A stretch of DNA of 64,000 nucleotides from Enoplosus armatus (taxonomy: Eukaryota; Chordata; Actinopteri; Centrarchiformes; Enoplosidae), in assembly GCF_043641665.1 (NCBI RefSeq), contig NC_092198.1:7252501-7316500 (forward strand), read 5' to 3'. Shown piece after piece: positions 1-10,614 of the stretch. The position numbers and the translations under genes were made by a program. Position 1 is the stretch's first letter. Every line of letters begins with the position of its first letter. The notes under the pieces were generated by a model. It did not search any database. It saw only the letters and a list, made by a program, of their open reading frames with translations, and was not told the origin of the DNA.

Positions 1-76
1 AGCCCGGGGCCGCGGGCCGACAGAGCGTGCACCAGTGACCGGGGCAGCGAGGCAGAATGTGCAAGTGACGGATCCC
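1..76 (+). CDS. tbx18: tbx18 exon 1, 3' part
   Basis: The frame starting at base 1 is open ([13 protein letters not shown]...) up to a strong donor, c|gtaagt, at 76/77. It leaves one base (c), which joins the two bases cg at 1538 to make a proline codon. This low-complexity, GC-rich segment is not conserved enough to identify alone. The call rests on phase agreement with exon 2 and on position. The true start is outside the window. Confidence 0.75.
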
Positions 77-3000
77 GTAAGTAAATAGTAGTAAATACAA
101 CACTAATACAAAAATAATAACAATGACTGCATAAAATAGCCTCTTGAAATGGCAACATTGGCATTTTAAAAGTATGATAATAGACTTGAATAAAGGTGAA
201 CATGTCGCATTAAACCAGGTACTTTCTCTATGTAGACTGTAATTGTTTTCAGAGATTTCTTACTGGTATAGCCTCCAGCAAATTATTTAAACATCAATCA
301 CAGGCCGTGCGCATTTAACACCCTGTTACTTTTTTTTAAAGGAAAAAATTGAAACTTGCTCTTAGCTGACATTTATTTTTCAATAAGAAGCAGCACGGTT
401 CTTTTCATTAGGATTATGCATGCTCTCTTCCGTTTATTGCCGAGGAAAATTCAGCAACAAGACGCAAAAGGTGCTGATTATAATGCAAAATAATGGTAGG
501 CTTTGGTCAAAGCCACACGGTGGAAATGTGATATCATATCATGGCACTGGTCTTGTAAATATGAGCGGTGTGAGTGTGGCTAATGGGAGACGCTTTATGA
601 GTTGTGTTGCAATCATAAACACGCCAATTAGCAGCGTATAAAGGCAGGGAAACTGCCACGGAAAGGATGCTAAGAGGTCTGCAGAAAGCAGAAACCGACT
701 GGCCCTGACAAATTACAATTTAAATCTGCTGCAAGTTTAAAATGCACTTGGCTGAGGATTTGTCTTTGTGTTAGTTTGGCTTGTTAGGCCCATGTCTAAT
801 GTCCATAAATTTCCACCACCTGGCGAGGCCTGTGTTGAATAGCAAAAATAACAACAGCGGTGAGACACATAAACACTACTATTAGGGTGTCCTCTAAACA
901 TATCCTCAATATTAAAACGCAGATTTAAACTCAAGTACCCCATAATGAAAAGCATTATACAGTTCCTTTTGGGACTTGGAGTTCAGTAATGAGTGTATAG
1001 TAAACTTGCCATTTTCTACTGTATCATAATATACTGTGGTGTATATATTCAGTAATAAGTGTAGAGTGACGCGAGTTTAAAGAGACATATATAACCATAA
1101 TATTCATACAAATTCTGAGCTTTCAGTGCACCAGTATTCAAGAGTGACGTTAGTGAATGTAATCATAAGGCTACTTAAAAGTATTTTATCTCCTTGAAAT
1201 GAAAAAATAACGCGCAGTGCGGAAGGTTTTTTTTCATAATTGCAAGATTCAGTGAATAGGTCATATTCATATAGGCTGTATGTAAAATGCAAAACGTGTT
1301 TCATACAGTCACAGTATATATCATACTGGGTGATTATATCTAGTCATGTAACAGGGAGTTCGTCCTGCTGTAATGTTTGTGTGCTTTTAAAATGTCTTGT
1401 ATTCAGATTTTAGTCTCTTCTACGAGTCACAGGACAAAATGTCTGCAGTAACATCTTGTAAGTGTATAATTCTTGGCTTGGATGGGTGTGTTGTTGCTAT
1501 TAAAGCGTGTTATTAATCTCGCCTCTTTCCGGTGCAGCGGAGAGCGAGGACGTGCTGCTGGAGAGCCCGCAGCCTGCAGCTCTGTGCACGGCGCCGGTAA
1601 CCGGCACCGGAGAGGAGACCCGCGTGGACCTGCAGGGATCAGACCTGTGGAAACGGTTCCACGAGATTGGCACGGAAATGATCATTACCAAGGCCGGACG
1701 GTAAGACAGAGTTCATATGAAAATGAAATGTTTCGGGAGAGGAAAAAAAGAAGAAAGAATTATACTTCATACAATATCGGAAAAGGGTGTCTTGTATAAA
1801 CATGCATAAAATATTAAATAAAAAAGATTAAATGATGAGATAAAAACAGCAAATCAGCTATAAAAACAAGCATTTGAACCAGATAATTATAGAAAGCAGA
1901 ATTGATAATACAGTAACCCCTAACTAAGCCTGCACAGCCTCTCTGTTGTATTATTATTTGTTTTAAGATATTATTAATATTATTATTATTATTATTATTA
2001 TTATTATCATCAAGTAGTAATGCCCGTGTGCTGTAAATCCATGCAGCCCTGTAGCTGAGCTGAAATCTCCATTGCACATGATTTATTTGGTTTTCCTGTC
2101 AGGCGGATGTTCCCCGCTATGCGTGTCAAGATTACGGGCTTGGACCCGCATCAGCAGTATTACATTGCCATGGATATAATCCCGGTGGACAACAAACGAT
2201 ACAGGTAAGACGCACGAAGCACGCGCACGCTCACACTGCGCAATGCCAAGGACAAACGCGGCCATGAAACCTTGTGATACTTTTATGGATTTTAAAATTA
2301 CATTTCATAAACGTCAAAAGAAAATAAACTGAAATTCGTGATATGAATTTCAAAGCGACACCGAAGCTGTAAGGATTGTATCAGTGGCCTGTGACCTCAC
2401 GCGCATGTCTTATAGAAACGGGAATATTACAGTCATTTTCGTTAGCATGTAGTCTTAATTTAGACTCCATGCACACTTTTCCTGGGACAACACAAAATCC
2501 TTCAATTGTGCAACCCCAGTCCTGTCTCCACAAATGGCGCTTGGCACCGGTGTTTTGTCACGGCGGTTTTGCCGTCCCTTTTGGAAAAGGCCTTTTGGAC
2601 GCCTAACCTCTCCACCCTGGAAGGTCAAACCAACAAATGTCGTTATAATGCAGAAGACAACAGCGTGTTATTGCAACGTCGTCACTGCAGCCAAGTCATT
2701 GCACGCTATACACGGCAGGTCTATCATTTCAGGCTTTCAGGACCCGTTTATATGTGAACACATTTTTAGCGGCGTGGCGGAGTGATGAGTGACATCCTGG
2801 AGGACAGTCAGTCATTAGATCCAATACAGCAGAATACAGAGAAACGTTCAGGAGGAGGAAGGAGAGTCTGCAGGGTTTTAACCAAACGCTGAACAGCAGG
2901 TGACGAACACACCTTCAACCAGATGAGGAACTAATTAGTAGTTGTTTCTAGCTGAAGGCCAGGACACCTATAGCCTTCGTTTTCAGCTACAGAGGACACA

Positions 3001-4595
3001 TTTAACTGCATAACTAAAATAGTAAAAGAAAAACAGCTTGAAAATCAAAACGTCATATAAAAACCACACAAGAAAAATGTGTTTGATCCGCTGTATTTGT
3101 TTAACATTTTTAATATATGTTTGCCTTCAGCATATAAGTAGGCAGATCAGATTACAATTCTAGATCCTTTCTAAAAGAAAAATGTAAAAAGCTCTTCGTA
3201 TCACTTACCTGTTATTATTCCTGCTCGTTGGTGACAAACTGTTCTGCATAGGAAATGAGGTGCATAGCAGGACGAAATCCTACCTCGGGACATTGTGTTC
3301 ATTTACTACGTTGTGTGTGTGAATTATGAAGGTACGTGTACCACAGCTCCAAGTGGATGGTAGCGGGGAATGCGGACTCCCCTGTGCCTCCCAGAGTGTA
3401 CATCCACCCGGACTCCCCGGCCTCAGGAGAGACGTGGATGCGTCAGGTGGTCAGCTTCGACAAACTTAAACTGACCAACAACGAACTGGACGACCAGGGA
3501 CATGTAAGTGCCACAAAGACCGTCTGTAAAAATATTTATTTTATACTATATTATGACTGTGATATTTATGGGTGTATCCACCTCATTGTGGCCTTCTTTA
3601 ATGGTATTTTATCTTGTTATAATCTGACTATATAATTCAATATTTTGATTTTGGATTGTTTTCCTGATAATTCTACAGCATCCTTTAACATAGTTGTGAA
3701 CGTTATTAAAAAGTCAAATTTTACAAGACAATAAAAGTCTGCAACTGAGTTGTTCTGCTACATTTTGTAATAATTACAAGAATTAGCCTACAACTACAAT
3801 ATATATAGAAAAATCACCATTCTGACATCATTACTAGCTCTGTAATTCCCTGTAGGTCTGTTAGTTGGAGGTCTCTGATATGACATTTTGTAGATGTTTG
3901 TATGTGTTTCTTTGTGTGTGCAGGTGCATGTATCTCTGTGTTTACATGTGTGCATGTTCGTTATCCAACAGTCATGTTTTATAGCTGTGAATAATTGTTC
4001 CCTCCCTGTTCAGATCATTCTGCACTCCATGCACAAGTACCAGCCGCGGGTCCATGTAATCCGTAAGGAGTGTGGAGAGGAGTTATCCCCAGTGAAAGCC
4101 ATCCCTGCTGGGGAAGGCACCCGCACCTTCTCCTTCCCCGAGACTGTGTTCACCACCGTGACAGCATATCAGAATCAACAGGTAGCGCAGCTGACCTCCA
4201 CACAACCACATTTCCTCTTAAAACTAACACCACTGGATGAACCAAACACTCTGAAAGCGCCAACATGGCCAAGAAACACATGTTTCCAGCATGCAAGTGC
4301 TACACTGACTGCCCTGCTGCCAACAGATAGCCTATTATTGTTTGTTTTGTAGTTTTGTACTGTTTGTAGTTACTAGCTAGCGATGACTGATAAGGTTTAA
4401 AACAAATTTCTGCAGGTCACACCGGAGTATATGTTCAGCTACGAGTTTCAGACAGAGCAGGACAATTTTATATATAAGTAAAATAAGAAATAAGAAACTA
4501 TTTTAATTTCTCTATAATAAGAATTTCATGTTTTGCACCTTGGTCTGGTCTGCATTTTAAAGGTAGATTCCTTTTTGAGTGTGAGTGCATGTGTA

Positions 4596-4653
<58 letters not shown>

Positions 4654-5088
4654 TCAAAAGAGAGAGAGAGAGTGAGAGAGAACGTTCCTGCAGTGTTTCA
4701 CCAGTTCTTCCAAGGAAACGCTCATTGGACTGATTGTTAAGAAAGGACGGTGCTACTCCCTTAAGTTGATTTTTTAAAGCACTTGCACATTTCTACATTG
4801 CTCGAGCGACTCACATTTTCTGGATTTTGTTCACCAAATTTTGAAGTCAGTGTCTTCAGTGAAGGAAAGCTACTGGTTTTTCTGGATTTTTGCACTGGAC
4901 CAGTCAATGTGAGCTTTGAAGTACGATGTTAGCTGGGGTTGGCTGGCCCACAGCACACGATGGCTGAAGTTAGAACATGTTGGCGATGCCTATAAAAGTC
5001 CCTTTGGATGTGGGTCACAGAGCTGGGCCTTAAACACCACCCACTGCCTGGGCAGCCCCACAGACGCTAACGAACATGCGCGCACACG

Positions 5089-5128
<40 letters not shown>

Positions 5129-7913
5129 TATTCCCATATATGTGCAAGGAGACACACAAGTACATGCTTGAATTTCCATATATATTCAATGCATACAAGC
5201 AGCTAAATTGGCGGCTAACTATGCACAAGAACATATTTATTTATAGATCTGACTGAAAGATTACAGAGAAAGAAAATTATTTTGGCTGGAAAGAATCTTC
5301 CGTTATACAGTATATGTTATCATGGACTTTGTAATAACTAAATTTTTGGAAATAATTAGAGTCTTATTTTACTTTTCAGATTACAAGGCTGAAAATTGAC
5401 AGAAACCCATTTGCCAAAGGCTTCAGAGACTCTGGCAGAAACCGGTGAGTTCATTTCAACCACAGAGATTTTCACATTATCTAGTGCATTAGGGGTAATG
5501 TGGGATGCATGACTGCATTATATTCTGGCTTGGTTGTGGTTTTTATCACGGCTATTTCAGTCCGATTTTTATGGGGAGCAAAGCTATGTATTTATTTATT
5601 TTTTTCTAATGGAAAATGTGCAATGGCCTCTCATTAAATCTGTCCTAAATGGCAGAAAAGAAATTGACTAAACTGAACAAACGTGGCACATATTATTATG
5701 ATTTCACCATATTAATCAGTGATGCATTTTCATTTAAATGTGCTAACTTTAAAGGTACATTAATTCCCGCAATTGCATAGTTACAGGCACATGCTTTGAG
5801 AGGGAAAAATCTAACCTCGGCTGCAAACCTAAATGGAGCGTCAGATTCCAGCCGGCCTCGGGAACATAAACATCAACAGCAAAATAATAAAAGTCCTGAA
5901 GAAAATCTGTATAAACACATTTCTAAACATATATAAACACAGCATTAAAACAACACAGCAGTAAAACTCCAACAGTCTCCAAACAGCCACTCCCCTGAGG
6001 CCTCACCGAAATCATTAGACAGGAGGGGAGGGACGGGGGGACGGGGGGGGGGGGGGCAGGAGAAAGAGGAGGTGAAGGAACGCGTGAGACAGAAAATTTG
6101 AGAGGGAGGAAGGTAGAGAACGGCAAACTGGATAACCCTGACAGCTGACCCTATAAAAGTTAAACTCAGGAAGGCCAAAAAAAACCTCCCCTTAAATATT
6201 ACAGGAAGAGTTAAGCAGTTTGCTAAATAAACTTCTGCTCTGATAGGCTGCTTTGGAGCACACAGAACCGCTCCGGGCAGCTTGTCTAAATTATCACCGT
6301 GGCTACAACCCCGCGGGGGGGAGGACTTTTATCCTCACGCTAACGAGGGGTAACAGAGCACTCGCATTACCCCGCCACAGCAACCCTCTGCCCCACCTAG
6401 AGGAGGAGGGAGGCGCAGATTGGGGGAAGGGGAGTCCCACCTCATAAATCCTTGCTGCGGCTTCCTGCTCCTGCGTCCTGATTCGCCCGTAAAAGCCGTG
6501 TGAAAGCAATTACCTCTGAGCACCCGGCTGGCAGCAGCCAATCGCAACGTGGCGTTTATGCCCCTCATTACCTGCGGTCTCCATGGAGACGGCAAGAGAG
6601 GCCCCACGAGCGACTAAGATGGCCGCCAGGTGGTTGGTGTAATGTGCAACCCAGTGAGGCATGCTGGGAGAGAGCAGCTGCAGCTGCATCAATGACTGAA
6701 GAAGTGCAAGACAAGGAAGTTCTGCTCTGAGTGATTTTGTGAGGATTCATCAGTGATGCTGATGTATGTGTGTTAATGTTCATTTATGTGTTCCACAGGA
6801 TGGGTCTGGAGGCTTTGGTTGAGTCTTATGCATTCTGGCGTCCATCTCTGCGAACACTCACATTTGAGGACATCCCTGGCATGGCCAAGCAAGGTAGGCG
6901 CCCCTATTTACAGGATGACAGTGTTTGTCAGTGCCTTCAAAAACGTTTATGACCATTACAACAATGATCTATATTACTGTTTTCTGATCTGCCACCACTA
7001 TGGTTAAAGTATGGTTAGGTTTAAGCACAATAAGTACTTGGTAGATGTTAGGAAAAGATTCTGATCATGGTTACAAAAAACCAAAGATGACTGTTGGTAG
7101 GAAGTTATGCAAAAGTTGGTCTCCCTGTCAAAGTCTTTTATGAATGTAACTGATAGCGGCAACGTTGAATTTTATCATGGCATTGACAAAGAGACAGTAT
7201 TTAATGTGGATCAGTCACGTCAGGGCCAATACACGATTCGCCTAATAAAGTTAATACTGATCCAGTTTATTGGATCCCTAGTTGTTTTAGGCATTTGAGC
7301 ACAACAACCAACGCTATCATTTACGTAGATTTATGTTTCACTTTTCTGTTTTTCTCGCTCTGTTTCTGTACGTATCCCAGGAGCTCATGGAGGGGTCGGA
7401 GCATCACCTCACCTGCTCTCCACGTCCCCATGCTCCTCCCCTTTCCAGGTTTGCCCTCTCAGCCCGCCTGACTACACCTGCAGCCGAGCCACACACCCTC
7501 TCCATCGTTATAGCAACCCCCCGGAGCCGTTCCCCCCTCCCAGAGGTCCATCGGCGTATGAAAGCGAAGGATTCTGTTCCCTGCCTCTCCCTGCTTCTCA
7601 ACTTGGCTATCTATCTAACCCCACCCCTCAGGGCTACGCTGGGCTTCGCCTCCACACACCACCCTACAGCCTGTACGGTTACACATTCCCTCCCTCACCA
7701 CGCCTCGCTGCCAGTCCTGATAAAATGGCCGCCGCTGTCACTGCCAATCATCAGAGTCCCTTCCTTGGCTCGTCTCCCAGTGGGACCCTAACGGACAGTC
7801 TGGGTGTGCTCAGTGGAGGACAGCAGGGCTTCTTGTTTGACTCTCGGACTTTAGGACTGGCAGGTAGCCAGCCGGGAGGTGGGGCCTCGCAAGTCACTGC
7901 CCACATGGGCTGA
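1..7913 (+). CDS. tbx18: T-box transcription factor Tbx18, 5'-incomplete, 8 exons
   Basis: Coding segments are 1-76, 1538-1700, 2103-2204, 3332-3503, 4014-4181, 5380-5444, 6799-6893 and 7381-7913. They sum to 1,374 nt, an exact multiple of three (457 residues plus TGA), and every intron is GT...AG with matching phase. Visible residues about 54-245 form the T-box DNA-binding domain, opening with [12 protein letters not shown] and closing with [15 protein letters not shown]. The Tbx15/18/22 subfamily is indicated by the T-box. Tbx18 in particular is indicated by [17 protein letters not shown] and TFEDIPG just after it, and by the tail motifs FLGSSPSGT and FDSRTLG. Tbx18 is a nuclear, mainly repressive regulator of somite, heart (sinus node, epicardium), limb and urogenital mesenchyme. 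The N-terminus, with the start codon and the family's eh1 repression motif and nuclear signal, lies upstream of the window. The C-terminal tail after the T-box is short compared with the mammalian protein. Confidence 0.95.
77..1537 (+). other. tbx18: tbx18 intron 1
   Basis: This is an AT-rich intron with a gtaagt donor and a ggtgcag acceptor. It holds one motif-rich stretch at about 480-660 that looks like a conserved noncoding element. I see no coding exon and no recognised mobile element. Confidence 0.85.
480..660. promoter_or_regulatory. Candidate intronic enhancer in tbx18 intron 1
   Basis: The stretch is complex and non-repetitive. It has an inverted repeat of two TCF/LEF-like half sites, GGCTTTG gt CAAAGCC (499-514), and homeodomain-like TAAT/ATTA sites, including caattagc near 625. 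This is pattern reading only; conservation was not tested. Confidence 0.3.
1538..1700 (+). CDS. tbx18: tbx18 exon 2, start of the T-box
   Basis: The acceptor is ccggtgcag at 1529-1537 and the donor is gtaaga at 1701. The exon encodes an acidic, proline-containing linker and then the beginning of the T-box, [20 protein letters not shown], followed by IITKAGR. This is the first T-box signature block. The final codon is split after two bases (cg|g). Confidence 0.93.
1701..2102 (+). other. tbx18: tbx18 intron 2 with an (ATT)n array
   Basis: The intron is 402 bp. It contains a trinucleotide (ATT)n microsatellite at about 1969-2007. Otherwise it is AT-rich and featureless. Confidence 0.85.
1969..2007. 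repeat. (ATT)n microsatellite
   Basis: Roughly twelve ATT/TTA units, interrupted near the start by ttaatatta. Confidence 0.9.
2103..2204 (+). CDS. tbx18: tbx18 exon 3, T-box
   Basis: The acceptor is ttttcctgtcag at 2091-2102 and the donor is gtaaga at 2205. The exon encodes [20 protein letters not shown] then [14 protein letters not shown], the early beta-strand core of the T-box. Phases match exons 2 and 4. Confidence 0.95.
2205..3331 (+). other. tbx18: tbx18 intron 3
   Basis: The intron is 1,127 bp with no repeat array or recognisable element. Short open frames between 2376 and 2785 have no family resemblance and are treated as chance. Confidence 0.85.
3332..3503 (+). CDS. tbx18: tbx18 exon 4, T-box
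   Basis: The acceptor is gaattatgaag, ending at 3331, which has a weak polypyrimidine tract. The donor is gtaagt at 3504. The exon encodes [20 protein letters not shown] and the conserved block [17 protein letters not shown]. The phase is 2 in and 0 out. This is an invariant part of Tbx15/18 T-boxes. Confidence 0.95.
3504..4013 (+). other. tbx18: tbx18 intron 4
   Basis: The intron is 510 bp and AT-rich, with a diffuse TG-rich patch at about 3893-3960 before the acceptor. Nothing else is recognised. Confidence 0.85.
4014..4181 (+). CDS. tbx18: tbx18 exon 5, T-box
   Basis: The exon is 56 whole codons between tgttcag (ending 4013) and gtagcg. It begins [20 protein letters not shown] and ends [18 protein letters not shown], the dimer-contact and DNA-contact part of the T-box. 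The middle linker ([15 protein letters not shown]) resembles Tbx18 more than Tbx15. Confidence 0.95.
4600..4651. repeat. (TG)n microsatellite
   Basis: About 26 TG units, followed by a short (GA)n stretch at about 4661-4680. Confidence 0.95.
5092..5126. repeat. (CA)n microsatellite
   Basis: About 17 CA units, preceded by an imperfect CGCACA stretch. Confidence 0.95.
5380..5444 (+). CDS. tbx18: tbx18 exon 6, end of the T-box
   Basis: This short exon lies between acttttcag and gtgagt. It encodes [19 protein letters not shown] then RNR, the second T-box signature, with the NPFAKGFR helix that inserts into DNA. The final arginine codon is split after cg. Confidence 0.95.
5445..6798 (+). other. 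tbx18: tbx18 intron 6
   Basis: The intron is 1,354 bp and is the longest in the visible gene after intron 1. It contains a G-rich run at about 6032-6057 and an unusually CpG-rich second half (about 6240-6640), annotated separately. Confidence 0.85.
6240..6640. promoter_or_regulatory. CpG-rich regulatory candidate in tbx18 intron 6
   Basis: The stretch is GC- and CpG-rich against an AT-rich background. It carries a CCAAT box (agccaatcgc near 6537-6546), a YY1-like AAGATGGCCGCC (about 6617-6628) running directly into an E-box-like CAGGTGG, and the dyad tctccatggaga (about 6579-6590). It could be an internal promoter or an enhancer. No exon was found just downstream other than exon 7. Confidence 0.35.
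6799..6893 (+). CDS. tbx18: tbx18 exon 7
   Basis: The acceptor is tgttccacag (6789-6798) and the donor is gtaggc at 6894. The exon encodes [20 protein letters not shown] then [11 protein letters not shown]. This sequence just beyond the T-box separates Tbx18 from its paralogues Tbx15 and Tbx22. Confidence 0.95.
6894..7380 (+). other. tbx18: tbx18 intron 7
   Basis: The intron is 487 bp. A probable fragment of a common fish interspersed repeat sits at about 7190-7284, and the rest shows nothing notable. Confidence 0.85.
7190..7284. mobile_element. Fragment of a common teleost interspersed repeat
   Basis: Text such as atactgatccagtttattgg with flanking tggatcagtcacgtcaggg resembles, from memory, a short repeat scattered through percomorph genomes. 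The class is unknown to me and the ends are approximate. Confidence 0.4.
7381..7913 (+). CDS. tbx18: tbx18 exon 8, C-terminal tail and stop
   Basis: The acceptor is cgtatcccag at 7371-7380. A leading ga completes a glycine codon, giving [20 protein letters not shown] and so on, and the frame stays open to TGA at 7911-7913 (176 residues). It is Ser/Pro-rich and carries recognisable Tbx18 tail blocks: [51 protein letters not shown] and FDSRTLG, ending VTAHMG. The tail appears shorter than the mammalian one by several tens of residues, lost between the DYTC and LYGYTF blocks and near the exon start. Confidence 0.93.
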
Positions 7914-9065
7914 ATTTGACTCCAGACATCTAGGGTTGTCATGAAAACAAAATGACACCACCCTGGAATGGGTGTAAGTTGCTTTTGGTTCAGAAAGTTC
8001 TACAGATTAATCATCCATGTGCTGAACAAGCATCGTGCTGAATTGTGGACAAACAGAGAGAAATGACAGAGCTTGTCAACTGAAGGAAATATTTTTACCA
8101 AGTTCTTATCTTTCAAGTATGTTCTCTAGGACATGCATGTGCAGCTGCACTGGTCACTAAAGGGAGAAACTTCCTGCGGCTTTGGATAAAGAGTCCAAAC
8201 GATGAAACCCAGTGACTGAGCTGGAACTGAATATGGATTGGGCAGAAACTGGGCTGGCCCAGGCCCTCAAAGCGAGCACTTCAACCCCTGGCAGGAGGCC
8301 CGAAGCAGTAACTATTATACTCACACAGCATTCTACATTGCCTCCTTGATCCTGCCTTCTATGGATGGAGTTACTGAACACTACTTTTGAACTTGTTTTT
8401 ATGGGATCTATTGACTAAGTTCCTTTTGTCAATTGAATCCTTTGTCATATCATGCCTGGCAGTGTTCCCGATCAAGTCTTTGGAATAACAAACATGTAGC
8501 TCAAGTCCATGTAGTAATATGCACTACAGGCAGGGCCTTTTCACCACTCAGACTTTTTAAAAAACTTTTACACACCAGGAGCCTGTCACATATTCACATG
8601 ATGACATCATGGCCATGATGGGAGCCATGGGAGATATCCCAGTGACAGTTATGGACTGATGAAGTTAAAGCGGGGGAATGATGGATGACAGACTGATCTA
8701 CATATTCTACGTCTGGTTTGACAGACGTTTACTTGATGCAGCAGTTTGGGTGTCAGGCTGAAGTACATCTTTCCTTGTGTGACACAGACGTAACTGCACA
8801 TGACGACTCTGTATATAGCGGGGGGAGGCGGGCAGGAGGAGAGATGTGTATATAAAGGGCTGTGTGACCCTTCGCACTTAAAAACCCCAATGCACCTGCT
8901 TCTGCTCTTTAGACTGGGTCAGGAACGCAACAGCCAACCCTGAACTTGACCGAAAAGCTTTTCTTTGCAAACACGCGCTATATCAGCACGCCCTTTGGCC
9001 GAGGACATTAACATGTTCTGTGACCTTTTTGAGCCAAATAAAATATATCTATTCATGTCACAATG
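7914..9065 (+). other. tbx18: tbx18 3' untranslated region
   Basis: About 1.15 kb of non-coding sequence runs from the stop to shortly after the first canonical AATAAA. It is not microsatellite-rich. It includes an odd GC-box plus TATA-like patch at about 8820-8862. The precise cleavage site is inferred. Confidence 0.7.
9037..9042 (+). terminator. tbx18: AATAAA polyadenylation signal of tbx18
   Basis: This is a canonical AATAAA hexamer on the sense strand about 1.12 kb after the stop. A GT-rich element (cgtccgtgtgtgtgagcg, about 9131-9148) lies downstream, as expected for cleavage and polyadenylation. Confidence 0.7.
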
Positions 9066-9383
9066 TTAATATGTAATCAATATCTTACTAATTTAACTAA
9101 TTTTGTATTGTTTATTAAGGCAATTGTGAACGTCCGTGTGTGTGAGCGTTTTCTTTCCACATTTCTTTTTAAACTAAAGCAATTACAATGCTTAAAATAT
9201 ATTTCCTTGTGAAAACAAAGAATGAAGGACTGAATGCTTGTGTATTCTCACTCGTGTGTATGCTAGTGGTATTGTGTAAGTGTGTGTGTCTGTGTGTGAT
9301 AAAGCAGTCAAAGACGGGCTGTTCCACAGGCTTTGGATGCCAGAGAAATGAAAAATACCACAGGGAGAAAGAACAACTCTCAG

Positions 9384-9384
<1 letters not shown>

Positions 9385-9438
<54 letters not shown>
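9385..9438. repeat. (CA)n microsatellite
   Basis: About 27 uninterrupted CA units. Confidence 0.95.
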
Positions 9439-9439
<1 letters not shown>

Positions 9440-10593
9440 GCACAAACCACATCGCCTTTATTGTGAAATGGCCATGCTAAATACCTACAACTCTGCAGAA
9501 TTGACAAGTCACACGAGGCAGGGTGTGCAGTGGATGTGGATGTTGGTGTGAGGGTGCAGATATGTGTGTGCACATTTGTGTGTATGTGTGTGTGGCAACA
9601 GGTGGCTGAGTTGTCAGCGAGTGTGTGACCTCACAGTCTCAAAGTTCATGTAGATCCCTGAGAATTGGCCCCCCCCACCCCCACTCCAAAGTCATACTAC
9701 TCTGCTGAAAGCATGAGCCAAGATTTTTCAGAAAGCTGTTTGCTGTCACTGCAGCTTTGTAATTTTAACCCATTTTAACACCTGAACAAGCACACCAACT
9801 AAAGAGACAAAACACAGACATATTTCTTCTGTACCTCGTATCCAAAACAAATTTTGAAAAGAAAATAAGATGATTTTTAATAGCTACATCTCTTGTAATA
9901 GCTAGTACTAAAGAGCCTTTGTTAGTAAGGATATGAAAAGAATAACTTCAAACAGAAGACAACATTAACTTTCGCAGTTACCCAAAACTATACCCTATTT
10001 TATCTTTATATCATGACTGTGCAATAAAAAGACTATTAAAAACTACAACTGGAATGGCAGATAGGCCTGAGAATGAACTCCTGAAAACACTCTCCTTGTC
10101 TGCGCAGAATGAACTCTCAAGGTGGCCATTTTGAACTTCACTGCACTTGGAACTCTACAAATCCCATTATCTCAACACAAATGAGCTCAAAACCATCAAA
10201 TAAGATAAACAATCTTGGAGCCAACAACTGGTTACAGTGGACTACATTCTGACGCTGTAGCTCGCCCTCAGTCTCTCAGTGTGACCACATCCACTTTGGG
10301 TTTTTGAGATGCAAAGTGGGGAATCTCAAATTAAAATCAACTGATAGGCCACAACTGTACAGCATGCAACATTTTGTGGAAAGTCAATCTGTTGATTTAG
10401 TTGTACGATTCTTAAATGATTTTTCACCTTTTCCAACTATTCATCCCAAAAGTTGCTGACTCTCTGCTGCTGTCACCCATGTCCTCCTCAGCTCAGCTCC
10501 CCTGCACCCCCCCACCCTCAGTTGTCTCCTGTCACTCTGAAGGTGAGAGGTGCTGACGAGAGGAGCACATGTGAGAGGGGAGAGAGGACAGAA

Positions 10594-10614
10594 GGGGGGG
10601 GGGGGGGGGGGGGG
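10594..10614. repeat. Poly-G run (about 21 G)
   Basis: A homopolymer of about 21 G, extended on its left by purine-rich sequence. Its exact length is doubtful because such runs are error-prone in sequencing. Confidence 0.9.

Larger units (their letters stand above)
4182..5379 (+). other. tbx18: tbx18 intron 5 with two dinucleotide arrays
   Basis: The intron is 1,198 bp. It carries a (TG)n array followed by (GA)n at 4600-4680 and a (CA)n array at 5092-5126. Because the two arrays are complementary, the transcript could pair with itself across about 440 nt. Confidence 0.85.

Noticed and set aside
7333..7791. 152-codon open frame overlapping the last tbx18 exon
   Set aside because: It is a shadow frame. 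The spliced tbx18 frame matches the Tbx18 tail and ends at 7911-7913.
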